Source of the DNA: Malachius bipustulatus
Lineage: Eukaryota > Arthropoda > Insecta > Coleoptera > Melyridae
NCBI GenBank assembly: GCA_910589415.1
Contig: OU342639.1
Coordinates: 23,940,268-24,004,267 of the forward strand
DNA length: 64,000 nucleotides
Direction of reading: 5' to 3'
Both the position numbers and the translations under genes were made by a program. Position 1 is the stretch's first letter; every line of letters starts with the position of its first letter. Below the pieces are notes generated by a model, which had not been told where the DNA came from, did not search any database, and saw only the letters and a list, made by a program, of their open reading frames with translations. This document shows positions 25,561 to 38,176 of this stretch, in pieces.

Positions 25561-27200
25561 AATCCCAATTCAGTCACTATTTTAAGCTAAAACCAATTTT
25601 TTCAATATTCACTTTCCAAAAAACTGTCATTTTATTCATTTCTATTCACGAAGAAGAGGAGAATCCATTCTTGACAACAAAAAAAAAAGGGGATTGCTAT
25701 TAAAAAAGTATATATGATGACGTCACAGATCAAAAATGTGATTTGACCAAAAAATAATTAATTGTTACGTTGATAAATGCCTTTTTTTTGCAAATAAAAT
25801 CGAGATGTTTCGGGATTTTGAAAAAAAAGTTAGGTAAATAACAATTAAAGTTATGGATATTATGCGGAATTTTATCACCTATTCGTATAAAACAAACTCG
25901 TCACACAATTTTCATAATAATTAATTTTAGCTTACTTCCTTTGTACGATTAATTTGTTTTTCGTTTAATTTATGAAATTAGTATAGTTCCAGTATTTAAT
26001 AATTATATTATTATTATAAATTTTATTATTATTCGTTGTTTTTCCCTTATCGTTATTAGGCTTCGACGGGATAGGAATCTGGATATGAGAATAAAAATAC
26101 GAATAAAAAATTATACAAGATCGGGGTCTTAACCACAATTTTGACCTGTAATTGGCTCCATTCGGACAGATATATTGACAATAAAGAGAGGTGCCAGTGA
26201 ATTCTAAGAATAATAACTCGATTTAATGATTCTTTCTGCAGAAAATATTATTTTTATAGTACCCATCTTCTAGAATAAGTGGTTTCAAGAAATAGTGGAG
26301 ACGCAAAAGAATAAGATATAGTTTACCCTCACTACCTATTATAATACTTTTATTCTGCGCAAGAATCGCAGCTAATTTAAATGGTAAAATATGGATCAAG
26401 TTTTAACCATGCTCCATGCTTGTTGTATACGGCTTTTATATTTAGCTGATTGATTGTCAAAACAATAAAATATCGAAATAGGATGTCATATTGTTAAAAT
26501 AATCACAGCCAGAGTAGGTACCTGATTTTATGTACTTGTATAACACTTGACTGGCATTATTTTTATTACACTAGACGTCTCATTTATTTCAATTTTATAA
26601 CGTTCATATCAATAAAACAGCTATAAACAACGAATGCATCAATATTTAATGTTATGTGGCACATTCATATAAAAATTATTTAAAGACTTGTAATAAACTT
26701 CATTCAATTATTGTACAAATTCAATTTCAGAAAACTGGTTTTCATTTACCTAAGTATATGAAATGAGATTGTCCGATGTTCTTCGATAAAAAGTATCTTT
26801 TTTCTTATCAGCAACAATTCCTCTATGCTTATGAAGTACTAGGTCATGAAGGTGTAACCAACCGCATCCCTTGGGATAGGAGTCCACCTATAGGTATCCA
26901 CCGGGGTCGTCACATTTACTTTTTCAGAGCGGTAAGAAAATTTTGTAAAGGCTTTTCGAAAGTTTTGCGGGTTACACCAGTGATTTACACCAAACAGGAG
27001 GCTTATAATTATTGAAAGACAACGACAAAACTCTACGTACCTGTATAAAAACTTGTTGTCGTTACCCAGCGGACGTCCAGGGTGCTCCTACCCTGGAAAC
27101 CCTGCTTTATATTTCTTCCCTTTCTTTTAATCATTCCTTAGAGAGTTTTTTTTTAATTTTTTTTTTTTTTTTAATCTTTAATCTAATTTCTGAATAATTT
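25561..27200. other. AT-rich region, no recognised gene
   Basis: Only frames under 80 codons are present. Poly-T runs lie at 27147-27170. Nothing was identified. Confidence 0.35.
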
Positions 27201-27204
27201 CGTC

Positions 27205-27850
27205 AACAATATATACAGCGTTCGCAAACAAATGTCAAATGATGACATCCTCACCTACGTCACCGAACTGTTGGAACCGCTCAGTCGACCACCATGGGGA
27301 GTCTCGAGGGGTTGCGTTTAATATTTCTAGAGCTTTCGACCGGGTCTGGCATGATGGACTGTTGGCAAAACTGCAGGCTTATAGCATGCCCGGGAAATTC
27401 TGCTTGTGGCTTGCAAGTTATCTCGGAGATTGCTACTTATAGGTGGCAGTCGATGGAGTTCTTTCTGAGACTTTGTCCATCAATGCCGGTGTGCCTCAGG
27501 GATCCATTTTATTTCCGACTGTCTTTCTAATATTTATAAACGATTTGCTTGAAAAAACAACAAACCCAATATACAGTTTTTCCGATGACCACACACTCAT
27601 ATCTTCTTATAGCTTAGATGCGCGAACATCTGCCATCGACGCACAGACTCGCAGAGAGCAAGAAGTCTCAATGATCAACAATGACATACAAGAGATTCCA
27701 GCTTGGGGCGATATAAACCAAGTTCAATTTAATGCTAGAACAACTCAAGCAGTCATCTTATCCAAAAAGACCAACGTTTTGGAGCCAGATATGGTGATAT
27801 CTCTCTTGTATCAGTATCTCTTTTGTGATGGATAGAGTATTGGAATACTA
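27205..27850 (+). pseudogene. Jockey-like LINE reverse transcriptase, 5' half of remnant
   Basis: RT landmarks are present. In one frame there is SNDDILTYVTEL, then after a shift near 27268 WNRSVDHHGESRGVAFNISR and AFDRVWHDGLLAKL. A further shift near 27440 gives INAGVPQGSILFP, FLIFINDLL and YSFSDDHTL, which corresponds to the usual FADD/YADD site altered to FSDD. The text continues toward LEYYSHVYSSATNTH (about 27840-27880), typical of the post-RT region, and is then cut by the GC-rich insert. Frameshifts and stops make it inactive. Confidence 0.88.
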
Positions 27851-27902
27851 CTCACATGTTTATAGCTCAGCTACTAATACACACGTTGATATTACTTGAG
27901 TC

Positions 27903-28763
27903 TGTAGCGGGATTTTCTGTTAGGTAGAGGTGATTTCCCAGGGATGGATGTCTGCCCCTTTGTACCCGCGACAAGTCAATTAAAAATTACAAATCTTTAT
28001 TTACAAGTATTCTATTTACACATATCTATATTTGTCTTGCTAATACTGATAACCACTGTATCCTATGGGCCGGCTCTCGTCCTCCACAATCCGTCTAATT
28101 GGTTGCAGATAGCCGCGTCGGGGCGCGCGCTAATGCTGATTGGTCGTTTACCTACAGCCACTCTTGATCGGTTCGCGGCCGGCTCTTCAGCGCCAGTCGC
28201 CCGCTCGCAGTCGCAGAGTACGTGTCGGTTGCTGTAGTCTCCGGAACACGCGCCGGAAAGAAATCTGGGAGGATATTCTCCGGCGGCGAGGCTACCTGAA
28301 ACAAAGTCCGTTTCCGATGCCTCAATATGACCTCGGGACGGCTGTTACTGAATCCGGCCCTCAATACAGGCCGGATAGGGACTGAAGGGATCAGCCGGTA
28401 CTTCAATGCAGCGCCGACTGATTCCCTATACTGAATCGGTTGCCGGCCAGAGCTCACTCCACTCTGGTCGGTCTGCCGATACCGGGTTACAGTGAGGTTC
28501 GACTCATTTCAACGACCTACTGTAGCCGGCTACGTAAATGGATAGGGTGCACTCAATACATGCCCCCGGTGATCTCCGAGCTCAATTCACAAGGAGAGAG
28601 AGTGGTTCTCGAGTCAGTACCTCGGGTCCTCTGGTTAGCTCTTCAGTTGGCTCTCTTTATATAGCCGGTGCTGGTGGAGATAACCTGCTAATCACTGTCG
28701 TAAAAACTGTATCACTCCTGATAAACCCCTCTAATAATGAAATAAATAATAATTACCAACGAA
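27903..28763 (-). mobile_element. GC-rich LTR-like insertion (possible solo LTR)
   Basis: This block is clearly GC-richer than its surroundings and interrupts the LINE. On the minus strand it would begin TGGTAATTATT and end CCCGCTACA (TG...CA). It has a TATATAAAG box at about 28652-28660 and an AATAAAGATTT poly(A)-signal-like sequence near 27985, the order expected in an LTR. No target-site duplication was visible and no PBS lies beside it, so the assignment and exact edges are tentative. Its open frames look like chance. Confidence 0.5.
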
Positions 28764-29300
28764 AGCCTTGGATTTCGTTACAAGTCCATTCAGAAAAGAG
28801 CCATCCACTTGATCGGAGACCCAGATTTTACAAAAAATTTAGAGATCCGAACATCGAAGAAATGTATCTGACCTAAGTGTGTTTTACAGATATTTTTATG
28901 GAAAGTGTTCAAAAGATGTGGCTAGCTTAATCCAGACACGCAGACGCTCATCCGTATCAGGTTCAGCTCGTTACACCTCGTACCTACTACCTTATTTCAG
29001 ATTTGTTTCATGTATAGCACCGCTTTACTTTGGAATAAAAAAGCATCATTTTTTTTGCAATAAAAGTGAGTTTCAGTCAAGTCGTAACAATTATTTTCTC
29101 TTCAAATTTCATACAATATGTAAGAAGGAAGCATGTCCGTCAATTTATCTCACGTTTCCGTGACGAAATTCTAATAAAAAAAACCACCATAACAGGGAAA
29201 TGGCGGATATTTAAGAATCGTAATCCGCTTAGCGAGGATGCGATCATCAACACATTATCGACAGCACATGGAATTATACAAAAACTTCAACCGTAAACCT
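28764..29300 (+). pseudogene. Jockey-like LINE, continuation downstream of insert
   Basis: After the insert the LINE text resumes: SIQKRAIHLIGDP (about 28788-28830), then in another frame EHRRNVSDLSVFYRYFYGKCS, then about 60 further residues. This is the conserved C-terminal region after RT in jockey/CR1-type LINEs, where RKVASLxxFYRYYxGxCS is usual. It shows stops and frame changes. Confidence 0.75.
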
Positions 29301-32090
29301 TACCAGTAGAAGCGATCAGTCTAAAGTGTCACTTAAAGTTCGCTTAAATATTGAGGCGTTCCGTTTTTATCGCCGAAAGAGCAAGTTTAAAATAATGTCA
29401 GAAACTAAGAGTTTTCGGGTGATATTTCATATTCGCTTCAGTTCTTCGTGCCATATATTTTCGAGACACCTTTACAGGGTGTAACTGTTCAAATACGCAT
29501 TTTATTGGTTAACATGCAGGATAGAAACACACTAAAATAAACTGCAAAAAAATGCATAGACCATGAAAGTCATCAAATTAAACATTATTATTAACGTATT
29601 GTCGAACGTCAACAAATTAATTATTTGTATACAGCTTATATAACGTGACGTTCAAGAATTGTTAGAAACTATCAATGGAATGATAACAGTGAGTCAATAC
29701 TGAAAAATTAGAATTCCAAAAAATTGCAAATTTTACGAAAAATCCTAAAACTCAATACAGGATGCTGTATTTGAAATCCTAGAACTGGAATCATTACTGA
29801 AATATCAAACTTGACTATTTCCAATTTGTTAATAAATGACCTAGATATTAAGATTTAAAAAATCAAACTCGTCAATTAACATTATGAGACCGATATAGTT
29901 GGGTAAATAAAATAATAATTCGAAGATACAGGGGTCCGCAATATTCCTTTCCAGTAATCTCTCCCCTTGGTTATAGAAAAATGCAGCCGATACATTATAC
30001 CATCCATTTCAAGGGGGAGGTCTATGGGAAATAAATATACCTAATAGTTCCCAGGAAAACTAGAAAAGTCATTCAAGGGGGAGGTCTATGGGAAATAAAC
30101 ATACCTAATAGTTCCCACGAAAACTAGAAAAGTCACTAGATTGTCACAAAATTAATAACAAATAATAACAGCACATAAAGACTGTCTGAATTCACGCTCG
30201 ATTTCGCGAGTTATGTATAATAATATTTTAAACGTCGGTGTTCTCACGTCCCTTTTAAGAAGCGAGTGTAGAGTATATCAAGGGTTCATGCTTATTTTAA
30301 TATTTTGTAATAGATCTGTGGCCAGAGCTTATCTTGGCGTCATAGAGACGGGCTTCAGGAATCGTCCCTTACATATTTCTTAAACTTAATATTACCTGAC
30401 CCTACGTTGTGTTTAAATTTCAAATTCTCAAACCATCCTAGTTCATATCAAAGAAAACAATGAAAATAATAAATTTATTGAATAAAAAATCATTAATAAT
30501 TATTACTTATCTGCACGACAAAATTATCTTCGAAAAATACACGAATTACATAAGAAATTAGTCTTTCATACTTAATTAATAAATATAATAGAATTTTATT
30601 ACTAACTACATTATTATTGTGTAATGTATGCACGGTACGGTATACCTACTTCATGCAACATCCTGTATAAATAATTGAATTTATTTATTATCATTTAATT
30701 TATTAACTTACTTGAAGTGACCTAATAGTAAGCGGGAACAAATTTGAACCCATTCTCTTAACATCCTTTAATCTTTTTTTTTACCTGAAACCTGCACATA
30801 AAAACTATAAAAAAGTAACATAGAGAGAAGGATGAAGGTAAAAAAGAAATTCAATTTAATTTCTTCTAATTTGTTGGTTGTCATTCAGTCCAAATTGATT
30901 GAACCGAAATTACAAACTTCCCTAGGGTAAAAACTTTGATCCGAAGTAGGAAACTAAAAGTAAATTAAACTGAGGTGGAGGTGCTATACAACACATCTCA
31001 AGACGATTTCATGTAACAAGAAACGAATAGTGTTAAGAGTGAATTAGTAAACTCGAAGTTTGTGAGAGGTAAGATCTCGGTTAAGAAAGAGCTCGTGCAC
31101 AAATTTCGGCACGCCATTATAAAGTGAACGTGGAACGAAGTTTTTCAAGTATTCAATTATTATTTTAGGTAGGTAGGTACAAATAGAGAGTGGGCATACG
31201 TAATTTATATTATATGAAAGTTGAGTCTTACCTCTAGGTAGGTATGCTTTAAAAAGTATTTTTGCGGAGTAATAATAATAATACCCAGTTATTTTCAAAT
31301 TGATTGGTTAATAGATTGAATAGGGAGTTAGGTTACAGCGATTTGATATAAAACATCTTGAGCCATTGATGATGTTATTATTATTATTATTACCATACCT
31401 TATAACGAAGAAGCTTCGGATATTCGGTTACCTTTTCTTCGTTCGTATATTGATGTAGAGCAGGGACGACATATTATCGATCTCAAAAACTTCGCTTATA
31501 AATTTAAAACTTGAACTGAACCGCTGCATAAATCTGCTGAAACTCATTATTCTACGTTCTATTCTAGATCCGGCGCGAGTAATTGTTTCCAGGTTTTTTA
31601 GTGAAGCCGATGTAATATGATTACGAGAACTTGATTCCAAACTTGGTTCGTATTCGAAAGAGTTTTATGGAATTATGCTAAATCTGTTTATATCGACGTC
31701 AGTTCGGCTTTCAGTCGTTCTTCTGTGGAGATGTTACATGACATATAAGCTCAGCTCTGCCAATTCAATTTTAACCATGTAATTTCATTTTACCGTCTGC
31801 ATTTTTATTTTACTTTTATTAGAAGACTTAGGCCATTTACTTATGTGGCACATTTTCAGTCATCTTTTTGATTTGATAATTCTTATGTACCGCTTACCCA
31901 ATAAACGACAAAATGAATCATCGCATCAAACGGAGGACAGAGAGACGCGCGTAATAAGAAATTTCATAGCCGTGCATAATAATATGATATGGGATGCACT
32001 AACTGGGAATATTGCAGAAAAATACAGTGTTTATATGAGATAATGACATGTTATGATAAGAAAAGTACATACCCAATAAGATTATTTCTA
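29301..32090. other. Mostly AT-rich, with a short tandem duplication
   Basis: No gene is visible. Apart from the 64-bp tandem copy annotated separately, only TACAGGGTG-like termini (29474) and TTA microsatellites (31376-31392) stand out. Confidence 0.35.
30008..30135. repeat. Two direct copies of a 64-bp unit
   Basis: The unit starting ttcaagggggaggtctatgg at 30008 is repeated at 30072 with very few changes (aaatat/aaacat, ccagg/ccacg). Confidence 0.9.
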
Positions 32091-32136
32091 AACTTCAGAT
32101 GAACTATCAGAATCACAATCAGTTTCGGAATCACTA

Positions 32137-32737
32137 TCAACAACTGTTCTCTTCAACAACAAAACTTAAAGGTTCAACAATTACTTCAACGTGTACATCC
32201 AGATCCCACATACGAGATTCTTCTTTAAAAATATGCTGGATTCATTTTTGCCAATTCTCAGCTGTCACATGACATAATGCTTCATCTAATAAGATGTTTA
32301 TTTCTGACATCTTGAAGGTTTTATTTTTCCTTGCTACCTCAGATTTTACTTGAGCCCAGATTAATTCAATTGTGTTCAACTCACAGTGATAGGGAGGCAA
32401 ACGAGGCATACTTTACAAAACTTTTCTTATATGAAGACGAGTCAAGTCCAATAATTGCACTTTTAGCATGGTTTCTTCGTGGGAAATATCTTTCATTTTC
32501 AACCAATCAATTATTTGCCCTTTTCTCAAACTTGACGTTGGCAATGGCTCTAGCCGTCAACTGTGATATGGTGCATTATCATCACCACTACAGAACTGTT
32601 TCTGCTAACACTGCTTCTGTCACGGATAAATTAGGATTTCTTTCTCTTAGACCATCAAAAACGTTTTTAATTAAAATTTTCACTTCCGGTATCAGAGGTA
32701 TACGCTTGTTTTTCCTAATAACCACGTTATCGGCCAT
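32137..32737 (-). pseudogene. DDE-superfamily (DDE_3-like) transposase, internally deleted
   Basis: Minus-strand reading starts at an ATG (32737-32735) and gives an N-terminal region including NKRIPLIPEVK, VFDGLRERNPNLSV and TEAVL. After a stop and a large internal deletion it resumes with DNAPYHS. It continues to PPYHCELNTIELIWAQVK (the usual PYHCELNPIELIWAQVK block with the catalytic acidic residue) and ENWQK, before ending near 32137. At least three in-frame stops and the loss of most of the catalytic core show that it is dead. The family is a widespread insect DNA transposon group with an IS630-like DDE domain. Confidence 0.85.
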
Positions 32738-32909
32738 ATTTTTTTCGTTTTTCAACACAATAATCACTCAAACACAAAAATCTATTTGAATTTCAAAAAT
32801 TGCTCCAACACTTACTGCTTTTTACCCAACGCTTGAAACGCTACTGAAATTACTTCGGCTTCTGCAAGTGCGATAAATGCTTTTTTATATGTCTGAAATA
32901 GACTGAACC

Positions 32910-34400
32910 CTTAGACTATATTAATAAATATGGACCGCGCCTTCCCTATCTTAGCTTGAAGTCAGTTTTGGTTTGTTGATATTCTCTCTCGCACTCATAT
33001 GATACTTCTGGCGGGGTAAGGGGAACGACGTAAAACGTAAACAAACAGAACGCAACGGCAGAGGCGCGCTCGAGTTCAGTTATAGGAAATGTAATAATTA
33101 CATAAATTATAATAATGATCATAATATTCATAATATTATTATTTTATTTGCAGTTTTTGTTACAAAAAACATAAATTATGGGAATACTAATAGATATTAA
33201 ATTAAGAAAGTATATACTTATACCTACCGTATAAGTATACACCGTATATATATACGTATACAAAATAAAAGGTACAAAAAGGTAATAACAATTTAGCAAA
33301 TAAAAAATCGATAGGAAAGTCGGAAAGCAATATACATCAGTAGGTACCTAAAATATTTGTTCAATTTCTTACATATTTAGTTGATTTTATTCTAAAAATA
33401 AATTAAACGAACCTAATTGAAAATATGTCAGATACCTAATCACCAATTTTAAAATGCCCTGTATTACTAAAGTTTTGTTCTGATATTGCTGGGAGTGAAT
33501 TCGTCTCAATTTTAGAAGAATTAATTGCCGATAAAAAATGAAAGATCATGGAAAAAGTTCACCACATTTTAAAAATTAGCGCCTTAAAATTAGTAATAAT
33601 CTGAAATTTTTTTAACGTTCGTGCAACCGGGTCAAAGTCTTCTATTTCATATTCTTTGATGATATTGTATGAATATTATTCCCCCTCCCCATATTCTGAT
33701 TATCTTAAATTAGAGGTTGACAATAATAATAGGTAATATACTTTCAAAAAGTCAGTATTTTTTATTTATTTAAATGGAATAATTTTTCCAAGTTGCATTT
33801 TTCAAAGTATTCAGTAGGTATTCAGTATGCTTTCGAAAGTGAAAAAAAGCTGTCAAACAATAATTGTTTTCACAAATTAAAAGATAAAACACTTACACTA
33901 CGCTACGCTGACCATGTATGGTTTGTTTTGATTGACGGCTTTGCGTTGCTTACGTAGGAAACTGATAGACTTACCTTCTTTCGAAGTTTTCTCAAAAACA
34001 GAACACGTTTTCGCCACTTTTTTTTAACTTAATTGAAAAATTAATTATTAAAGCTTATATAATAATAAGATAAATAATAATAATAAAATATAAATAACAA
34101 GGAACTTACAACTGTTTGAAAAACACGAACTCTTATTATGGTATTTATGTAAACAAACGGTCTGACAGAATGTAAACATTCATGTTGCCAGATGTAGCAA
34201 AGTAAAACGGGTATAAGGGATCCATCGATGTTTATTGCCCACCAATAACACTGGAGAGGATGCGCTCTTTCATTGTAAGTGCCAGTTTCATTATTGATCT
34301 GGCATTCATTGCTTTGAACAGTCTTGTTTGGAGAGAGAGGGATGTTGGAACACTTTTTCAGTGTTTATGTCTTGGTCCATATTTATTAATATAGTCTAAG
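32910..34400. mobile_element. 1,491-bp DNA transposon with 27-bp TIR and 8-bp duplication
   Basis: The ends are CTTAGACTATATTAATAAAT... (27 bp, 32910-32936) and its exact complement at 34374-34400. The 8-bp duplication ACTGAACC lies at 32902-32909 and 34401-34408. An 8-bp duplication is typical of hAT and P-type elements. No transposase frame survives inside, so it is non-autonomous. Low divergence of the ends suggests a relatively recent insertion. Confidence 0.88.
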
Positions 34401-34408
34401 ACTGAACC

Positions 34409-36087
34409 TGTGTTACTGGCACACGGATATCTTTAGTCATGAATTGATCTATCGATGCTCGATAACTCGGCTAACCCGTCCCTAGTTTTTGATCATTCCA
34501 AACAACGGTCATGATATTACTGACGTTTAACAACTGTGATTTCAAAGTGGTTAAATTTTTATTAAATAAGAATTCATTAGACGAAAGTTTGGTTATTTAT
34601 GCTGCTTAAATTCATTACATCGATTTATAAACGTTCATCATAGAGCAAGAAACTTTTACAGCTCAAAGTTATTTTCGTATAACGGAAGTAACTTTAAGGA
34701 ATTTGAATGTTGTTCTCTTTAGATAATACCTAATTGTGTTCAGTTGTTGTGGTGTACTGGCCCCTCGGCATCAAACAAAATAAAATTAAATCGCTCGAAA
34801 TGTTATGTAAATTCTCCATAGTTTGTTTTGTTCGTCATCAAACTGAGGGAGTTGATGTTTATTGTTGAACCTGCTTACAAGTTGCTTAGGAAAGGTCTCA
34901 CGTTCGTCCTTATCGTGTGATGCAGAAGTGAAAGTATCCCTATTTCAAGACATCTTCAGCAGGTAAAATTGTTGTCAATAGTTTTCCCGAAACTAACAAA
35001 ATAACCAAACAGATTTCTGAAAGATGCCTAATTATTGCAGGCATCGCATGATTTCAAATATAGCGTAGGTCAATTCCCAGAATTACAGAATAAGGATGTG
35101 TTTGTTGAAAAGCGACTGAAAAGCTCGATTTAGTGAAAGAGCCTTGTAATGATTGACTTGTCAGTCGTGAGGAGGAGTTAGAGGACTTACCTCATAAATT
35201 AATTAGTAATCGATTTGATTTATCCATTTTATAGAAGTGTCGATAACGAATATCTATTTTATTAACTTTCTTGAATGTTATGACAAATAATAATTACAGA
35301 CCTATAGCATCACAAGATAGAGAGCTGTTAGTAGTGAAAAGTGGATCAAGTTAAGACAAACCTCTTTGCTGTCACTTGTCACTTGTTATGGCCTACTCTA
35401 AACTAATTATTTTCCGAACATCTTTTACTTTTAATATTATAATCTTTAACATAGTTTGATGTAATTAATTTCCAATATTCGTTACTATCTGTAAATTATT
35501 AGCTTTTTTCGCAATATCTAACAGAATAATCTATATTTCTATTATCTAATCTATTTAGAGGGTAGGTATCTACCGATATATTAAATTTGAGGAACATTCA
35601 TTGAATTGTATAACTTATTACCTTCTCCTCCATGTTTACCGGGCTGATAAATCGTCCTAAATGATAAATCATGTCGTATTAGGAGATGCTTCAACTCAAA
35701 TTGACATTTTGTGGGTCCAAGAAGCTACATATTCGCGCCGCTGCCCTTCTTTGTATTTCCGCCAGCTTATCTTATGTGGCATATATTCTTCCCCATATAG
35801 ATAAAAATATCTAGCAGAGGAGCTCGTTTGTTTTGTACATCTTTTGATTCTTTTTAATAACATGTTACCGAGAAACAACATTTTAAAAGTGAAATTTGAT
35901 ACAAAAATTTAAAATTAGAGTTGGGAGCCTTAGGAAATTAAAAAGTATCGATTAAATAGCGAAAAAGTTATAAAAAATAATTGATGGCAAAGAAGAGTTT
36001 TAGAGAGTTTGTAACTCCCCCAGTGGTGTCAACTTACCCGGTAAATAAAATTTTGGGTAAATTCAGTACATCGTATATTTGTATAGA
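34409..36087. other. AT-rich, no recognised gene
   Basis: Frames are all under 65 codons. Nothing was identified. Confidence 0.35.
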
Positions 36088-37290
36088 TACAGGGTGTCCC
36101 ATAATATGTGGGCAATCTCCCGGATTTGGGTAAATTTCGTAAAAATAAATGAAAAAATAGCTATAAAATTAATTCCTCAGAGACACCCCTACAAAGATAT
36201 TAGCTGTTGAAGTTGAGGGTTGAAAATCGATTTTTTGCAATAACTTTTTTATTTCTTGACCGATTTTGATAATTTTTGGTGTTATTTTGTATTATTTTGA
36301 ACTGTTTAGAATAGTGTTTCTTAATCTTTGGTAGCACATACATAGACCTCGGGATGGCATAACCCCCTCATTCACTTGAAATAAAACAATAAAAATAATA
36401 ATTTTACAGTTTTTTAAGGTTAATTTTCTTTTTATTTGACATTTTTTACATAAAAAATGTATCTTTATTTATTTCGATAGAGCGAACCGTTATCGAGATA
36501 AACGTCCTTCTAATAGGTGATGCGTCGCAGGAACTTTCTAAATTTCAAGTAAATTTTAACAAAATGGCTGACCTTTGAAGTAAATTGAGCAGGAAACAAA
36601 ACAATAACTTAATTAAATACACGTCAGTGTCAAACAATTTCATTTCATGCAGATTCAATTCTAACTGATTTTCTGCGTATTCAGCGTTTCTGTAACTCAT
36701 TTTAAAATCAGTTAGAATTGAATCTGCATGAAATAAAATCTTTGACACTATTTGACGTGTATTTAATTAAGTTATTGTTTTGTTTCTTGCTCAATTTATT
36801 GTCATAGGTCAGCCATCTTGTGAAAATTTACTTGAAATTTTGAAAGTTCCTGCGACGCATCACGTATTAGAAGGACGTTTATCTCGATAACGGTTCGCTC
36901 TATCGAAATAAATAAGGATACATTTTTTATGTAAAAAATGTCAAATAAAGAGAAAATTAATCTTAGAAAACTGTAAAATTATTATTTTTATTGTTTTCTT
37001 TCAAGTGAATGAGGGGGTTATGCCATCCCGAGGTCTATGTATGTGCTACCAAAGATTATGAAACACTATTCTAAACAGTCCCAAATAATACAAAATAAAA
37101 CCAAAAATTATCAAAATCGGTCAAGAAATAAAAAAGTTATTGCAAAAAATTGATTTTCAACCCTCAACTTCAACAGCTAATATCTTTGTAGGGGTGTCTC
37201 TGAGGAATTAATTTTATAGCTATTTTTTCATTTATTTTTACAAAATTTACCCAAATCCGGGAGATTGCCCACATATTATGGGACACCCTG
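36088..37290. mobile_element. 1.2-kb foldback, copy A
   Basis: The arms are long inverted repeats (36088 to about 36655 and about 36705 to 37290). Ends are TACAGGGTGTCCCATAATAT and CCCATAATATGTGGG-type complements, the centre is ctgattttctgcgtattcagc, and there is no coding. A second copy lies at 41740-42936 with the same arms and centre. Confidence 0.92.
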
Positions 37291-37293
37291 ATA

Positions 37294-38176
37294 TACATGG
37301 TGTCCCAGCTTATTCGAAGCGGTCTCTGTAGGCCAAACGATGGATTTTTTCCAAAAAAAATTTGAAAATTCAAGTTCAGAATCACAATGATCATTATTTA
37401 AAATTATTTTGGAGCATACAGAGTGTCCCATATGACAGTGGCATATCAAAGTTATGTTTTTTTAAATAGGATGCTCCTATGTTATTGCATTTTTAGATTG
37501 TCTGATAAGAGAAAATGAGATTGGCTTTTACAGTTGGCGTTTAAATTCAGAAGTTTTTGAGTTATAAACAAGTGAAAATCGTCATTTTTCAAGTTCAAGG
37601 CCCTGTACAACGAAAACGGCTGAAGATAGCGGAAAACGGCTTACATGTCCCTATTTTAACTTTTCATATGTACTATCTTATGATGTAGATAAAATGTTTA
37701 TACAGGGTGATAAAAAATTTGAAAAATTCTGAGATTTCTCCACGCGTCGCCAAATAAAAAAATCAAAGAAAGTACAAATGTTTCTATACCATAGGATAGT
37801 ACATGAAAAGTTAAAATAGGGACATGTAAGCCGTTTTTCTCTATCTTGAACTATTGTCGTTGTACAGAGCTTTGAACTTGAAAAATGACGATTTTCACTT
37901 GTTTATAACTCAAAAACTTCTGATTTTAAACACCAACTGTAAAAGTCAATCTAATTTTCTCTTCTCAGATATTCTAAAAATGCAATAACATAGGAGCATC
38001 CCATTTAAAAAAACATAACCTTGATATGTCACTGTCATATGGGACACTCTGTATACTCCAAAATAATTTTAAATTATGGCCATTGTGATTCTGTACCCGA
38101 ATTTTGAAAAAGTTTTTTGAAAAAGTTCATCGTTCGGCCTACAGAGACCGCTTCGAATAAGCTGGGACACCCTGTA
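37294..38176. mobile_element. Foldback adjoining copy A, itself containing a second foldback
   Basis: The outer ends TACATGGTGTCCCAGCTTAT and GCTGGGACACCCTGTA pair over about 120 bp (37294-37416, 38054-38176). Nested inside is the inner foldback annotated next. The outer element starts three bases after copy A ends. Confidence 0.88.
37417..38053. mobile_element. Inner foldback nested in the outer one
   Basis: The ends are TACAGAGTGTCCCATATGAC and its complement, with arms about 290 bp around a centre containing acgcgtcgcc. It is the same family as the old copy at 8.0-10.3 kb. Confidence 0.85.
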
